Shown here: one piece after another, positions 27,401 to 35,029 of the stretch
How the letters are laid out: each line of letters opens with the position of its first letter
Position numbering within the stretch: position 1 is the first letter of the stretch
DNA from: Chryseobacterium artocarpi
Lineage (GTDB): Bacteria > Bacteroidota > Bacteroidia > Flavobacteriales > Weeksellaceae
DNA length: 64,000 nucleotides
NCBI RefSeq assembly: GCF_001684975.1
Contig: NZ_MAYH01000045.1
Coordinates: forward strand, 496,001-560,000
Direction of reading: 5' to 3'
Notes under the pieces: model-generated
Told to the model about the DNA's origin: nothing
The model's input: only the letters and a program-made list of their open reading frames with translations
Databases searched by the model: none
Program-made: the position numbers and the translations under genes

Positions 27401-28773
27401 CAGAAGTGCAAAAACCGTTGGCAACAGTTGTGATTGGAGGTTTGGTAACAGCAACGTTCCTTACGCTTTTCGTTTTACCAATGCTTTACATCATCTTTAA
27501 CACAAAGATTTTGAAAAGAAAAAACAATAACACGCAATCATTCACAATTGTTCTTATTTTAGGATTAATGATGCTGGGGCAAAACTTTAAAGCTCAGTCC
27601 AGACCTATTTCCGTAGATGAAGCGGTAGAAATGGCAATGAATAATAACTTAACCTTGCAGTCAAAGGATTTAAGTATAAAATCAGCAGAAGCTTTAAGAC
27701 CTACGGCGAAAGAACTTCCCAAATTAAGCTTTGATGCTCAGTTAGGACAATACAACAGCCCGAAATTTGACCAGTCTTTTGCCATCTCACAGAGTATTCC
27801 TTTCCCGACATTGTTTAAAGCAAGAAAAGAACTCATCAATGAAACCGTTAAGAGTAAACAGATTGAGAAGGAAATAACAGTCAATGAGCTGGTAAAAGAC
27901 GTTCGTACCTATTATTATCAAATTGAATATCTTCAGTACAACAAAGAAAAACTTACAAGTCTGGCTGATTTTTATGCAGAATTTATCAGAATTGCAACGG
28001 TAAGATTTAAAGCTGGAGATATTAAAAAGATTGAAATTAATACAGCAGAAACCCAGAAAGGTGAAATAGATCTGCTGTTAACACAAAATGAAGTATATCT
28101 GAATAACGCCTATAAAAATTTAAAAACCCTTCTCAACACCTCAGAAAACCTTGAAGTTCCATTCAAAAAAGATTATGAACCGCTGAAAGCAGAAAACGTA
28201 CTGGATAGCGCTGTTGTAGCAAACAATCCTACTGTAAAGGCATTCTATCATGAAATGGAAATTGCTGAGAAGAACAAGAAAGTAGAAAAAGCGACAGGGT
28301 TGCCGGATTTTAGTCTGGGATATACCAATCAGTCACTGATTGGTTTCCATACCATTAACGGACAGGAGAATTTCTATGATTCGGGGAAACGTTTTCAGTC
28401 GGCAACAGTGGGAGTATCTATTCCTTTGACATTTGGAGCTACCAAAGCAAGAATACAGTCGTTGGAATATGAAAAACAGGTTGCGGAAACCAATGCAAAA
28501 ATGCAGAAGAAACAGCTCACTGCGCAGCTGGAGAATACTTTTAACCAATATCAGCAGGATATACAGCAGTATGATTATTATAACAATCAGGCACTTCCGA
28601 ATGCAGAGAAAATTGTAAAAGCAGCTCAGTTGGGATATAAAACAGGAGAGATTTCCTATGTTGAATATCTTTTTGCCTTACAAACCGCTACCAACATTCA
28701 GTTGAAATACCTGGAATCGATTCAGCAGGTGAATCAGTCTGTAGTGACCATTAATTCAATCATTAATAAATAA
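24412..28773 (+). CDS. CusA/CzcA heavy-metal RND pump fused to a TolC-like outer-membrane factor
   Basis: A 1453-residue fusion. Residues 1 to about 1030 are a complete heavy-metal-efflux RND transporter: TM1 near 15-30, the family motif DFGLIVDGAVIIVE in TM4, paired periplasmic domains and 12 TM segments. From about 1066 to the end is a TolC-like domain (SVDEAVEMAMNNNLTLQS, long coiled-coil helices). The linker at about 1043-1063 still looks like a signal peptide (TIVLILGLMMLGQNFKAQS). It expels monovalent or divalent metal cations by proton antiport. The GTG start at 24412 fits the usual N-terminus LDKIIKFSIKNK. The adaptor gene follows directly. Metal specificity (Cu/Ag versus Zn/Co/Cd) cannot be fixed by eye. 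Confidence 0.93.
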   Translation: MLDKIIKFSIKNKVIIGVMTLLLIIWGTWSATKLPIDAVPDITNNQVQIITACPTLAGQEVEQLVTFPIEQSIANVPDIQETRSISRFGLSVITVVFKENVDIYFARQLINEQLKNAVEEIPKGVGTSELAPVSTGLGEVYQYILHPKKGSEKKYNAKELRTMQDWIVRRQLNGTPGVAEINSFGGELKQYEVAIDPNRLKAMGTSITEIFTALEKNNQNTGGAYIDKKPNAYFIRGIGLVTSLEDIKNIAVKNETGSVPIFIKDVADVRLGSAVRYGALTYDGKVDAVGGVVMMLKGANSNEVVNNIKEKIPTIQKSLPDDVVIEPFLDRTDLVGRAISTVEKNLIEGALIVIFVLVIFLGNLRAGLIVASAIPLSLLFALGMMNVFGVSANLMSLGAIDFGLIVDGAVIIVEATLHHLGLRKSTRALTQSEMDEEVFLSASKIRSSAAFGEIIILIVYIPILTLAGVEGKMFTPMAKTVGFAILGALILSLTYIPMMSALFLSKKISHKETFSDKMMNRLQKIYQPLLHKAIKVKYIVVSATAVVFLISAFTFKNMGGEFIPQLQEGDFAFHCILPQGSSLSQSIETSMQASRIIKQFDEVKMVVGKTGSAEVPTDPMPPEATDMIVVLKPQSEWKTKKSYNELADEISEKLETIPGVFFEKNQPIQMRFNELMTGIRQDVAVKIFGENLDSLAVYADKVGKIIQTVDGATAPQIERVSGLPQINVQYDRTRIANYGLNIEDVNNAVSTAFAGKSAGQVFENERRFDLVVRLDSLHRTDISDVNNLMITSATGAQIPLSQVANVSYKLGPAQISREQGKRRIVIGFNVKDRDVQSVVKDIQSKLDKVKLPSGYYFTYGGQFENLQEASKRLMIAVPVSLLLIFMLLYFTFKSFKQAALIFTAIPMSAIGGVFALIVRDMPFSISAGIGFIALFGVAVLNGIVLIGTFNQLEKEGETDILKRVFEGTKTRLRPVLMTATVASLGFLPMAISTGAGAEVQKPLATVVIGGLVTATFLTLFVLPMLYIIFNTKILKRKNNNTQSFTIVLILGLMMLGQNFKAQSRPISVDEAVEMAMNNNLTLQSKDLSIKSAEALRPTAKELPKLSFDAQLGQYNSPKFDQSFAISQSIPFPTLFKARKELINETVKSKQIEKEITVNELVKDVRTYYYQIEYLQYNKEKLTSLADFYAEFIRIATVRFKAGDIKKIEINTAETQKGEIDLLLTQNEVYLNNAYKNLKTLLNTSENLEVPFKKDYEPLKAENVLDSAVVANNPTVKAFYHEMEIAEKNKKVEKATGLPDFSLGYTNQSLIGFHTINGQENFYDSGKRFQSATVGVSIPLTFGATKARIQSLEYEKQVAETNAKMQKKQLTAQLENTFNQYQQDIQQYDYYNNQALPNAEKIVKAAQLGYKTGEISYVEYLFALQTATNIQLKYLESIQQVNQSVVTINSIINK

Positions 28774-28819
28774 TATGAAGTCGATTTCAAACGACCTTAG
28801 AAAAAATAAAAATTCGAAT

Positions 28820-30049
28820 ATGAAACTCAAATATAATATCATATCTCTTGTATTCATCTCTATCTTAGCTATAAGCTGCGGAAAAAAAGAAGCTGCGGAA
28901 GAAAAAGCTCCTGAAAAGACAGAACAGAAGGAACATGCACATGAAGAAGTACCACAAACGATTGCCTCCCTTACAGAAGAGCAAATGAAGTCCGTAGGAG
29001 TTACCCTTGGACCCATAGAAATGAAAGAACTTACTTCTACCATCAAGGCAAACGGTCTTTTGAGTGTTCCTAACAGTAATAAAGCAACCATCACTTCATT
29101 GTATGGCGGAATTATCAAAACCATCAATATCCAGGTGGGAAGTATAGTCAAGAAAGGACAGGTAATAGCAACCATTGCCAATCCGGAATACATCCAGCTG
29201 CAGGAAGATTATTTGACCACAAACAGTAGAATTACTTACGCTGAGCAGGAGTTCAGAAGACAAAGAGAACTTTTTGATAACGATGCAGGAGCAAAGAAAA
29301 ACCTTCAAAGCGCAGATGCAGAATTGAAAACCTTAAGAACCAAAAGAGCATCTCTGTTAAAACAGCTTCAGATGATGGGAATAAGCCCGGGAAGTGTCAA
29401 TAACGGTAACATGAAATCAGGATTGGTAATCACCGCTCCGATTAGTGGTACGATCAGCAGTATTTCAGCACAGATAGGAAGTTATGTAGATATTTCTTCT
29501 CCTGTTGCAACAGTGATTGATAATGGATCTATTCACCTGGATCTTCAGGTATTTGAAAAAGACCTTCCGAAAATGAGAGTAGGGCAGATCGTTCATTTCA
29601 AACTGACCAACAATCCGGAAACGGAATACGATGCAAGAATCTATAGTATCGGTTCCTCTTTTGAAAATGAAAGCAAAACCATTTCCATGCATTGCGAAGT
29701 AATAGGAAATAAATCAGGATTGATTGATGGAATGAATATCACCGGAATTGTAAGCCTTGATAAAAGTACTACCCCAGCAGTGCCTACCGAAGCCATCGTA
29801 GAAGCAGACGGAAAATTCTATGTTTTTATTCAAACCGATAAAAAACCGGAAGAAGAGCATGAAGAGAATGGAAAACCTCATCCTAAAACATTAAACTTTG
29901 AAAAAATAGAAGTGGTAAAGGGAACTTCCGATATGGGATATACTGCGATTACGTCCGTAGGAGATATCCCGGACAATGCGAAAATTGTAGTGAAAGGAGC
30001 CTTTTTCGTCAATGCTAAGCTGGTGAATTCAGGAGAACATGAACATTAA
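28820..30049 (+). CDS. RND efflux periplasmic adaptor (CusB/CzcB-like) lipoprotein
   Basis: A 409-residue membrane-fusion protein linking the RND pump to the outer-membrane channel. I chose the ATG at 28820 because it gives a standard lipoprotein signal (lipobox LAISCGKKE). An ATG at 28775, one base after the previous stop, would add 15 residues. After a His/Glu-rich segment (EHAHEEVPQ) come the barrel-sandwich (lipoyl) halves (LYGGIIKTINIQVGSIVKKGQVIATI), a helical hairpin (about 120-190), and the beta-barrel and membrane-proximal domains. The C-terminus is His/Glu-rich and ends NSGEHEH, suggesting metal contacts. It is co-transcribed with the pump. Confidence 0.92.
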   Translation: MKLKYNIISLVFISILAISCGKKEAAEEKAPEKTEQKEHAHEEVPQTIASLTEEQMKSVGVTLGPIEMKELTSTIKANGLLSVPNSNKATITSLYGGIIKTINIQVGSIVKKGQVIATIANPEYIQLQEDYLTTNSRITYAEQEFRRQRELFDNDAGAKKNLQSADAELKTLRTKRASLLKQLQMMGISPGSVNNGNMKSGLVITAPISGTISSISAQIGSYVDISSPVATVIDNGSIHLDLQVFEKDLPKMRVGQIVHFKLTNNPETEYDARIYSIGSSFENESKTISMHCEVIGNKSGLIDGMNITGIVSLDKSTTPAVPTEAIVEADGKFYVFIQTDKKPEEEHEENGKPHPKTLNFEKIEVVKGTSDMGYTAITSVGDIPDNAKIVVKGAFFVNAKLVNSGEHEH

Positions 30050-30079
30050 TGAAGGAGATCAGAATCAGTGAAATGTCGA

Positions 30080-30132
30080 TTTTTATGCTTAATTTAGAGC
30101 TGCTTACGGAATAGCTTTATTAAGCATAAAAA
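30080..30132. repeat. Perfect 14-bp palindrome with 25-nt spacer
   Basis: TTTTTATGCTTAAT (30080-30093) and its exact complement ATTAAGCATAAAAA (30119-30132) flank a 25-nt loop that itself contains AGCT...AGCT. It lies between the adaptor and bestrophin genes. There is no trailing T run on the plus strand, so it is not a classical terminator. It could be a processing hairpin, a regulator site or a REP-like element. Confidence 0.6.
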
Positions 30133-30183
30133 CTGACTGAGGAAAGTAAAGATTATCTTACCCAATTTAATACATGAATCATT

Positions 30184-31065
30184 ATGCTATTAAACAAAAA
30201 AATATCAGTCTGGTATTTCATCCGTGAAATAAAATCTCAAATTCTGTTTATAGGAATATTTGCCATTGCCATTGGGCTTTTGGATATGTTACCATGGTTC
30301 AGAAAAATTTCACTTCCCTTGAATATTCCGGCACTTCTAGGAACAGCAGTATCATTACTATTGGCATTCCGAACCTCCCAGTCCTACGAAAGATGGTGGG
30401 AAGCAAGAACGGTTTGGGGAGCAATTGTAAATGATTCCAGAACATTCATAAGGCTTGTGACTCAGTTCTTGCCTTCGGAAGATCACAAGACAATCAGAGA
30501 TTTTGCCGAGAGACAGATCATCTGGACGTTTGCTTTGGGTGAATCCCTGAGGAAGCTGCCTTTTTCAGATAAAGTTCAGAAATATCTGGATAAAAATAAT
30601 ATCAATGGGCTCAATATTCCTAATGCCCTTTTAGATGAGCATTCAAAACAGATTAAGGAAGTTTCTGCATCAAAAGGACTGACAGATTTTCAACAGATGC
30701 AGTTGAATGATATGGTAACAAGGCTGTGTGACAGCATGGGAAAATGTGAAAGATTAAAGAACACTGTTTTTCCAAGGTCTTACAGCATTTTAGTACATAT
30801 TTTGATCTATGTATTTGCACTGGTACTTCCATTTGGATTGGATGACTCCCAGCTGACTATAGAAATTATCATTACTTTCCTGATCCCGATTGTATTCATT
30901 GCCATAGAAAAAACTTCGATCATAATGCAGGATCCATTTGAAAACAGACCTGTAGATACTCCGGTAACTTCTCTGGCGCAAACAATAGAGATCAATATCA
31001 GACAAATGATTGGGGAGCAAAACGTCCCTTTGAAAAAAGAAAATACATCCTATTATGAAATGTAA
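30184..31065 (+). CDS. Bestrophin-family ion channel
   Basis: A 293-residue inner-membrane protein of the bacterial bestrophin (UPF0187) family, anion- or cation-conducting pentameric channels. Typical features are the N-terminal KISVWYFIREIKSQI, a hydrophobic segment at about 20-37, the family block LLAFRTSQSYERWWEARTVW, and TM helices around 200-240. EDPFENRP-like motif QDPFENRPVDTP is present near the C-terminus. It lies in the metal island between the RND operon and a CDF exporter (13 nt gap to the CDF gene), so it may balance charge during cation export. That role is inferred from position only. Confidence 0.9.
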   Translation: MLLNKKISVWYFIREIKSQILFIGIFAIAIGLLDMLPWFRKISLPLNIPALLGTAVSLLLAFRTSQSYERWWEARTVWGAIVNDSRTFIRLVTQFLPSEDHKTIRDFAERQIIWTFALGESLRKLPFSDKVQKYLDKNNINGLNIPNALLDEHSKQIKEVSASKGLTDFQQMQLNDMVTRLCDSMGKCERLKNTVFPRSYSILVHILIYVFALVLPFGLDDSQLTIEIIITFLIPIVFIAIEKTSIIMQDPFENRPVDTPVTSLAQTIEINIRQMIGEQNVPLKKENTSYYEM

Positions 31066-31078
31066 ATAAACATTAAGT

Positions 31079-31978
31079 ATGGAATCCAAAACACAAATAC
31101 AAACTCCGTCCGCAGCAAGCCGGCATAAAAAAAATCTGCTGATTGTACTTTGTCTTAGCGGGACCTATCTCATCGCTGAGGTTATTGGCGGAATAATTAC
31201 CAATAGTCTTGCTTTATTAGCAGATGCAGCCCATATGTTGACCGACGTTGTTGGTTTACTGCTGGCTTTTATAGCCATAAAAATAGGAGAGAAAAAAGCA
31301 GATTCATCCAGAACGTTTGGGTATTATCGTACAGAAATATTAGCCGCAGTTATTAATGCTGTTGTATTGCTGGGGATTTCCATATATGTATTATTTGAAG
31401 CCTATCAGCGTTTTCAGAATCCGCCGGAAGTACAAAGTAAATCTATGTTGATTGTCGCTGGAATCGGATTGCTTGTGAATGTAATTGGAATGATGATTCT
31501 AAGAAAAGACTCTGAAGGAAGTTTAAATATGAAAGGAGCTTATTTTGAAGTGCTTTCAGATATGCTAACTTCAGTTGGAGTAATGATTGCCGGAATTATT
31601 ATGCTCACGACAGGCTGGTACTATGCCGATCCGTTGATTTCGGCAGCCATCGGATTATTAATATTCCCAAGAACATGGAGATTACTGAAAGAAGCCATAA
31701 ATGTACTGCTGGAAGGAACCCCGAATGATGTAGATATTCATCAGCTCCGTAAATCTTTGGAAGAAACTCCTGGAGTAAAGAATGTTCACGATCTGCATGT
31801 GTGGTCGCTCACTTCTAGTGTAAATGCAATGAGCGCTCATATAGTAAAAGATACAGGAACCTCACAGAATCAATTATTAAAAACATTGACAGATACCACC
31901 GTTGAAAACTTTAAAATAAACCATACCACTTTTCAGATTGAAGAAGAAGGATACGAAGAAAATGAAGTACATCTGTAA
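31079..31978 (+). CDS. Cation diffusion facilitator (CDF) metal exporter
   Basis: A 299-residue inner-membrane Zn/Co/Cd-proton antiporter. TM2 has ALLADAAHMLTDVVGLLLAF with the HxxxD metal-site pattern. TM5 contains FEVLSDMLTSVGVMIAG with a second motif that looks like FxxxxDxxxS, with Asp where many family members have His. The cytoplasmic C-terminal domain has VHDLHVWSLTS, typical of CzcD/ZitB-type proteins, and acidic/His residues that bind regulatory metal. There is no long His loop. It is 13 nt behind the bestrophin gene and 17 nt before the Fur-family regulator, in one likely operon. Confidence 0.92.
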   Translation: MESKTQIQTPSAASRHKKNLLIVLCLSGTYLIAEVIGGIITNSLALLADAAHMLTDVVGLLLAFIAIKIGEKKADSSRTFGYYRTEILAAVINAVVLLGISIYVLFEAYQRFQNPPEVQSKSMLIVAGIGLLVNVIGMMILRKDSEGSLNMKGAYFEVLSDMLTSVGVMIAGIIMLTTGWYYADPLISAAIGLLIFPRTWRLLKEAINVLLEGTPNDVDIHQLRKSLEETPGVKNVHDLHVWSLTSSVNAMSAHIVKDTGTSQNQLLKTLTDTTVENFKINHTTFQIEEEGYEENEVHL

Positions 31979-31995
31979 AATTTAAAAAGTTTAAA

Positions 31996-32415
31996 ATGAA
32001 AAAAGATATAGAAAACAAACTCATTGATAAAAATACCAAACCTACAAGCATGAGGATTCTGGTGTATGATTTTCTAAGCTCACAAGATGCCGCGTTATCT
32101 CTGTCTGAAATAGAAAACCACTTTGAGCATGCAGATAGAATTACAATATACAGAACATTAAAAACCTTTGAAGAAAAAGGAATTGTTCATAGCATACAGG
32201 AAAATACAACCACAAAATATAAACTTTGTGATGACGATTGTGATGAGAAAACCCATAAAGACTGGCACCTTCATTTCTATTGTAAAATATGTAAACAGAC
32301 CACTTGTAAAGAAGATATTTCCTTCCCTGAAAACATACAGACCAATTTCAGAATAGACGAAATAAGACTCTTTGCAAAAGGAATCTGTGAAAATTGTCTT
32401 GAAAGTTTGCAATAG
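31996..32415 (+). CDS. Fur-family metal-dependent transcriptional regulator
   Basis: A 139-residue winged-helix repressor of the Fur/Zur/PerR superfamily. The N-terminal half is the DNA-binding domain (MRILVYDFLSSQDAALSLSEIE, RITIYRTLKTFEEKGIVHSI). The hinge is followed by HLHFYC, the usual HxHFxC metal site, and two CxxC pairs (YCKICK, ICENC) that hold structural zinc. An extra Cys/Asp cluster CDDDCDEKTH precedes it. It sits between the CDF and P-type ATPase genes and is probably the local regulator. Its predicted site TGCAAT-N3-ATTGCA overlaps its own last codons (32408) and occurs again at 24322. Which metal it senses is not determined. Confidence 0.92.
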   Translation: MKKDIENKLIDKNTKPTSMRILVYDFLSSQDAALSLSEIENHFEHADRITIYRTLKTFEEKGIVHSIQENTTTKYKLCDDDCDEKTHKDWHLHFYCKICKQTTCKEDISFPENIQTNFRIDEIRLFAKGICENCLESLQ

Positions 32416-32443
32416 CATTGCATCAGTCTCATCATTACATTTG
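32408..32443 (+). promoter_or_regulatory. Predicted Fur-family operator plus -7 element upstream of the P-type ATPase
   Basis: Palindrome TGCAATAGCATTGCA (32408-32422) is followed after 13 nt by TACATTTG (32436-32443), a perfect TAnnTTTG, and the ATPase starts 16 nt later. The arrangement is identical to the site at 24322. The palindrome overlaps the 3' end of the regulator gene, so the ATPase can be transcribed separately. Confidence 0.65.
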
Positions 32444-32459
32444 AATAAAAATATCAGTT

Positions 32460-34442
32460 ATGGAAAAGTGCTGTAGTACAACCCCGGAAAAAACAGATCC
32501 AAAAGGACACAAACATAATCACTCAGAAGGAGATGGACATGACCATGACGGACACGATCACTCTCACGATACCGGAGATCAGAGTATCTTTCAGATGTTT
32601 CTTCCGGCGATCATATCCTTTGTGATTCTGTTATTAGGAATTGCATTCGACAATTATATAAAACCTGCGTGGTTTACAGGCTGGGTTCGTTTGGTATGGT
32701 TCCTTGCAGCCTATATTCCTGTCGGATTTCCAGTATTGAAGGACGCTTATAAAAGTATCATCAAAGGAGATGTATTTTCAGAGTTCTTCCTGATGGGAAT
32801 TGCAACCATTGGTGCCTTTGCTATCGGAGAATATCCCGAAGGAGTTGCTGTAATGCTTTTTTATGCAGTAGGAGAGGTTTTCCAGTCTATGGCGGTGACC
32901 AGAGCAAAAGGAAACATCAAAGCTTTATTAGATCAGCGTCCTGATGAGGTAACAATCATGGAGAACAATCAGCCGAAAACCATTAAAGCAAAAGAAACCA
33001 AAATAGGAGATGTGATCCAGTTAAAACCTGGTGAAAAACTAGCGCTTGACGGAGAGTTACTATCAGATTCCGCATCATTCAATACAGCGGCATTGACAGG
33101 AGAAAGTAAACCGGATACCAAAAATAAAGGTGAAGTAGTATTGGCAGGAATGATCAATATGAACAGCATTGCTCTTGTAAAAGTAACTACAGCATATGAA
33201 GATAGTAAACTAAGTAAAATATTAGAACTTGTTCAGAATGCAACAGCTCAAAAAGCCCCTACAGAATTATTTATCAGAAAATTTGCCAAAATTTACACCC
33301 CGATTGTAGTATTTCTGGCAATAGGAATCACATTCTTACCTTACTTCTTTGTCAGTGACTATCTGTTCAGAGACTGGTTGTACAGAGCATTGATCTTCCT
33401 TGTGATCTCATGCCCTTGTGCTTTGGTAATCTCTATTCCATTAGGATACTTTGGAGGAATTGGAGCAGCCAGCAGAAACGGGATTTTATTTAAAGGAAGT
33501 AATTTTCTGGACAGCATAGCAGAGATTCAAAATGTAGTGATGGATAAAACAGGTACCATGACGGAAGGAGTTTTTAAAGTTCAGGAAGTAAACATGGCTT
33601 CCGGATTTAATAAAGATGAAATTATGCAGTTGGTCAATCTTCTGGAAAGTAAAAGTACACACCCGGTAGCCACAGCTATTCATAATTATGTTGGAGAGAT
33701 TAATTATTCTATTCCAATGGAAAACGTGGAAGAAATCGCTGGACATGGGCTGAAAGCAACAGTCAACGGAAAAGAACTTCTGGTAGGAAACTTCAAGCTG
33801 ATGGATAAATTCAATATCAGCTATGATATCAACCATGCAAATATTGTATACACACTTATTGCTGTAGCTTATGACAAGAAGTTCGCCGGATATATTACCA
33901 TTGCAGACAGCATTAAAACAGATGCTAAAGAAACTGTAGATAATCTTCACAAAATGGGAGTGAAAGCAACCATGTTGAGCGGAGATAAAGGAACCGTGGT
34001 AAAATATGTTGCAGATCAGTTGGGTATTGATAACGCATTTGGAGATCTTTTACCGGAAGACAAAGTGAATAAAGTGAAAGAAATCAAGGCGAAAAATCAG
34101 ACCGTAGCTTTCGTAGGAGATGGAGTAAATGATGCTCCGGTAGTTGCTTTAAGTGATGTAGGAATAGCAATGGGAGGTCTGGGAAGTGATGCTACTATTG
34201 AAACAGCAGATGTCGTTATTCAGGATGATAAGCCAAGCAAAATTCCAATGGCAATTAATATAGGTAAGCAAACGAAAAAAATTGTCTGGCAGAATATTAT
34301 TCTTGCATTTGCTGTAAAAGCAGTAGTGTTAGTTCTCGGAGCAGGAGGTCTTGCAACAATGTGGGAAGCGGTTTTTGCTGATGTGGGAGTTGCATTGCTG
34401 GCAATTTTAAATGCAGTGAGAATTCAAAGAATGAAATTTTAA
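32460..34442 (+). CDS. P1B-type heavy-metal exporting ATPase with His-rich N-terminus
   Basis: A 660-residue inner-membrane ATPase that exports Zn/Cd/Pb-type cations or copper. Key motifs are CPC (residues 318-320) in the ion-path helix, DKTGTMTEG (phosphorylated Asp 362), the HP motif STHPVA, and the hinge GDGVNDAPV. The N-terminus has no CxxC HMA domain. Instead it has a CC pair and a His/Asp-rich stretch (residues about 1-42) with many HDH and HSH units that could bind metal. The C-terminal helix NIILAFAVKAVVLVLGAGG is ZntA/CadA-like and favours Zn/Cd. It has its own predicted operator-promoter and a strong terminator. Confidence 0.94.
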   Translation: MEKCCSTTPEKTDPKGHKHNHSEGDGHDHDGHDHSHDTGDQSIFQMFLPAIISFVILLLGIAFDNYIKPAWFTGWVRLVWFLAAYIPVGFPVLKDAYKSIIKGDVFSEFFLMGIATIGAFAIGEYPEGVAVMLFYAVGEVFQSMAVTRAKGNIKALLDQRPDEVTIMENNQPKTIKAKETKIGDVIQLKPGEKLALDGELLSDSASFNTAALTGESKPDTKNKGEVVLAGMINMNSIALVKVTTAYEDSKLSKILELVQNATAQKAPTELFIRKFAKIYTPIVVFLAIGITFLPYFFVSDYLFRDWLYRALIFLVISCPCALVISIPLGYFGGIGAASRNGILFKGSNFLDSIAEIQNVVMDKTGTMTEGVFKVQEVNMASGFNKDEIMQLVNLLESKSTHPVATAIHNYVGEINYSIPMENVEEIAGHGLKATVNGKELLVGNFKLMDKFNISYDINHANIVYTLIAVAYDKKFAGYITIADSIKTDAKETVDNLHKMGVKATMLSGDKGTVVKYVADQLGIDNAFGDLLPEDKVNKVKEIKAKNQTVAFVGDGVNDAPVVALSDVGIAMGGLGSDATIETADVVIQDDKPSKIPMAINIGKQTKKIVWQNIILAFAVKAVVLVLGAGGLATMWEAVFADVGVALLAILNAVRIQRMKF

Positions 34443-34488
34443 GAAAACTAAAGAATACAATAAACATTCATCTAAATTATATTTAAAG

Positions 34489-34517
34489 GCTCTGTTGATT
34501 TTCAGCGGAGCTTTTTT
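34489..34517 (+). terminator. Rho-independent terminator of the ATPase gene
   Basis: A 10-bp stem GCTCTGTTGA / TCAGCGGAGC (two G-T wobbles) with loop TTT, followed by TTTTTTG. A degenerate copy of this hairpin occurs at 34631-34657. Confidence 0.85.
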
Positions 34518-34568
34518 GCCACGGATACGCAAATGAATTGATTAGTGCATTAGTGGCAATAAAAAAAC
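34518..34568. repeat. Flavobacterial-style dispersed intergenic repeat, copy 1
   Basis: GCCACGGATACGCAAA at the left and GTGCATTAGTGGCAAT at the right form a degenerate inverted pair. The right end (34541-34568) is nearly identical to 34856-34883. It has the look of the GCCACGAATGCAC-type palindromes common between genes in this group. No coding content. Confidence 0.6.
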
Positions 34569-34630
34569 ACCCCTCAATTTTAGCAGAAATAAAAACCTTT
34601 ACTCCTTGTACCAAAATCTACAGCAAGAAA

Positions 34631-34657
34631 AAGCCCCGTTGAAAATCAGCGGAGCTT
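34631..34657. repeat. Degenerate duplicate of the ATPase terminator hairpin
   Basis: AAGCCCCGTTGA / TCAGCGGAGCTT, loop AAA, one mismatch. It shares the right arm TCAGCGGAGCTT with the terminator at 34489. It lies in the 587-nt gene-free stretch 34443-35029, which otherwise holds short repeats and no ORF I would support. Confidence 0.55.
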
Positions 34658-34855
34658 GACAAGATTAAACTTTTTATAAAGAACTAAATTTTTTGTTTAT
34701 TGAGCTTTATTATCAAAGTTCAGGATAATATTACAATGATAACAGATACAGTTTTGGTAATTTTATGGGTAACAGATAAGCCAGTTTTTTATTCACATCA
34801 GTTCAATTAAAATAACCTGAAGAAGCTTATTGTTTCTCAGCAAACACATATAAAA

Positions 34856-34883
34856 ATTAATGCATTCGTGGCAATTAAAAAAT
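34856..34883. repeat. Flavobacterial-style dispersed intergenic repeat, copy 2
   Basis: ATTAATGCATTCGTGGCAAT matches ATTAGTGCATTAGTGGCAAT at 34541 with two differences, and the following A run is also shared. It is only a partial element here. Confidence 0.55.
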
Positions 34884-35029
34884 ATCCAATGTATTCATAG
34901 ATTGAATCCTTATTCCTTACAACGGTGTTTTGTATTCCAACAGAACAGGCAGAACAACAAATGACATTCATCATAAACAGAACGGAAAACAATTTTGAAG
35001 TAGTATATTTGTAACACAGAACAGAATAA

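Noticed and set aside
28756..29193. 145-residue minus-strand ORF with hydrophobic stretches
   Set aside because: It is antisense to the RND adaptor, whose domain structure is clear; no start signal or homology was seen.
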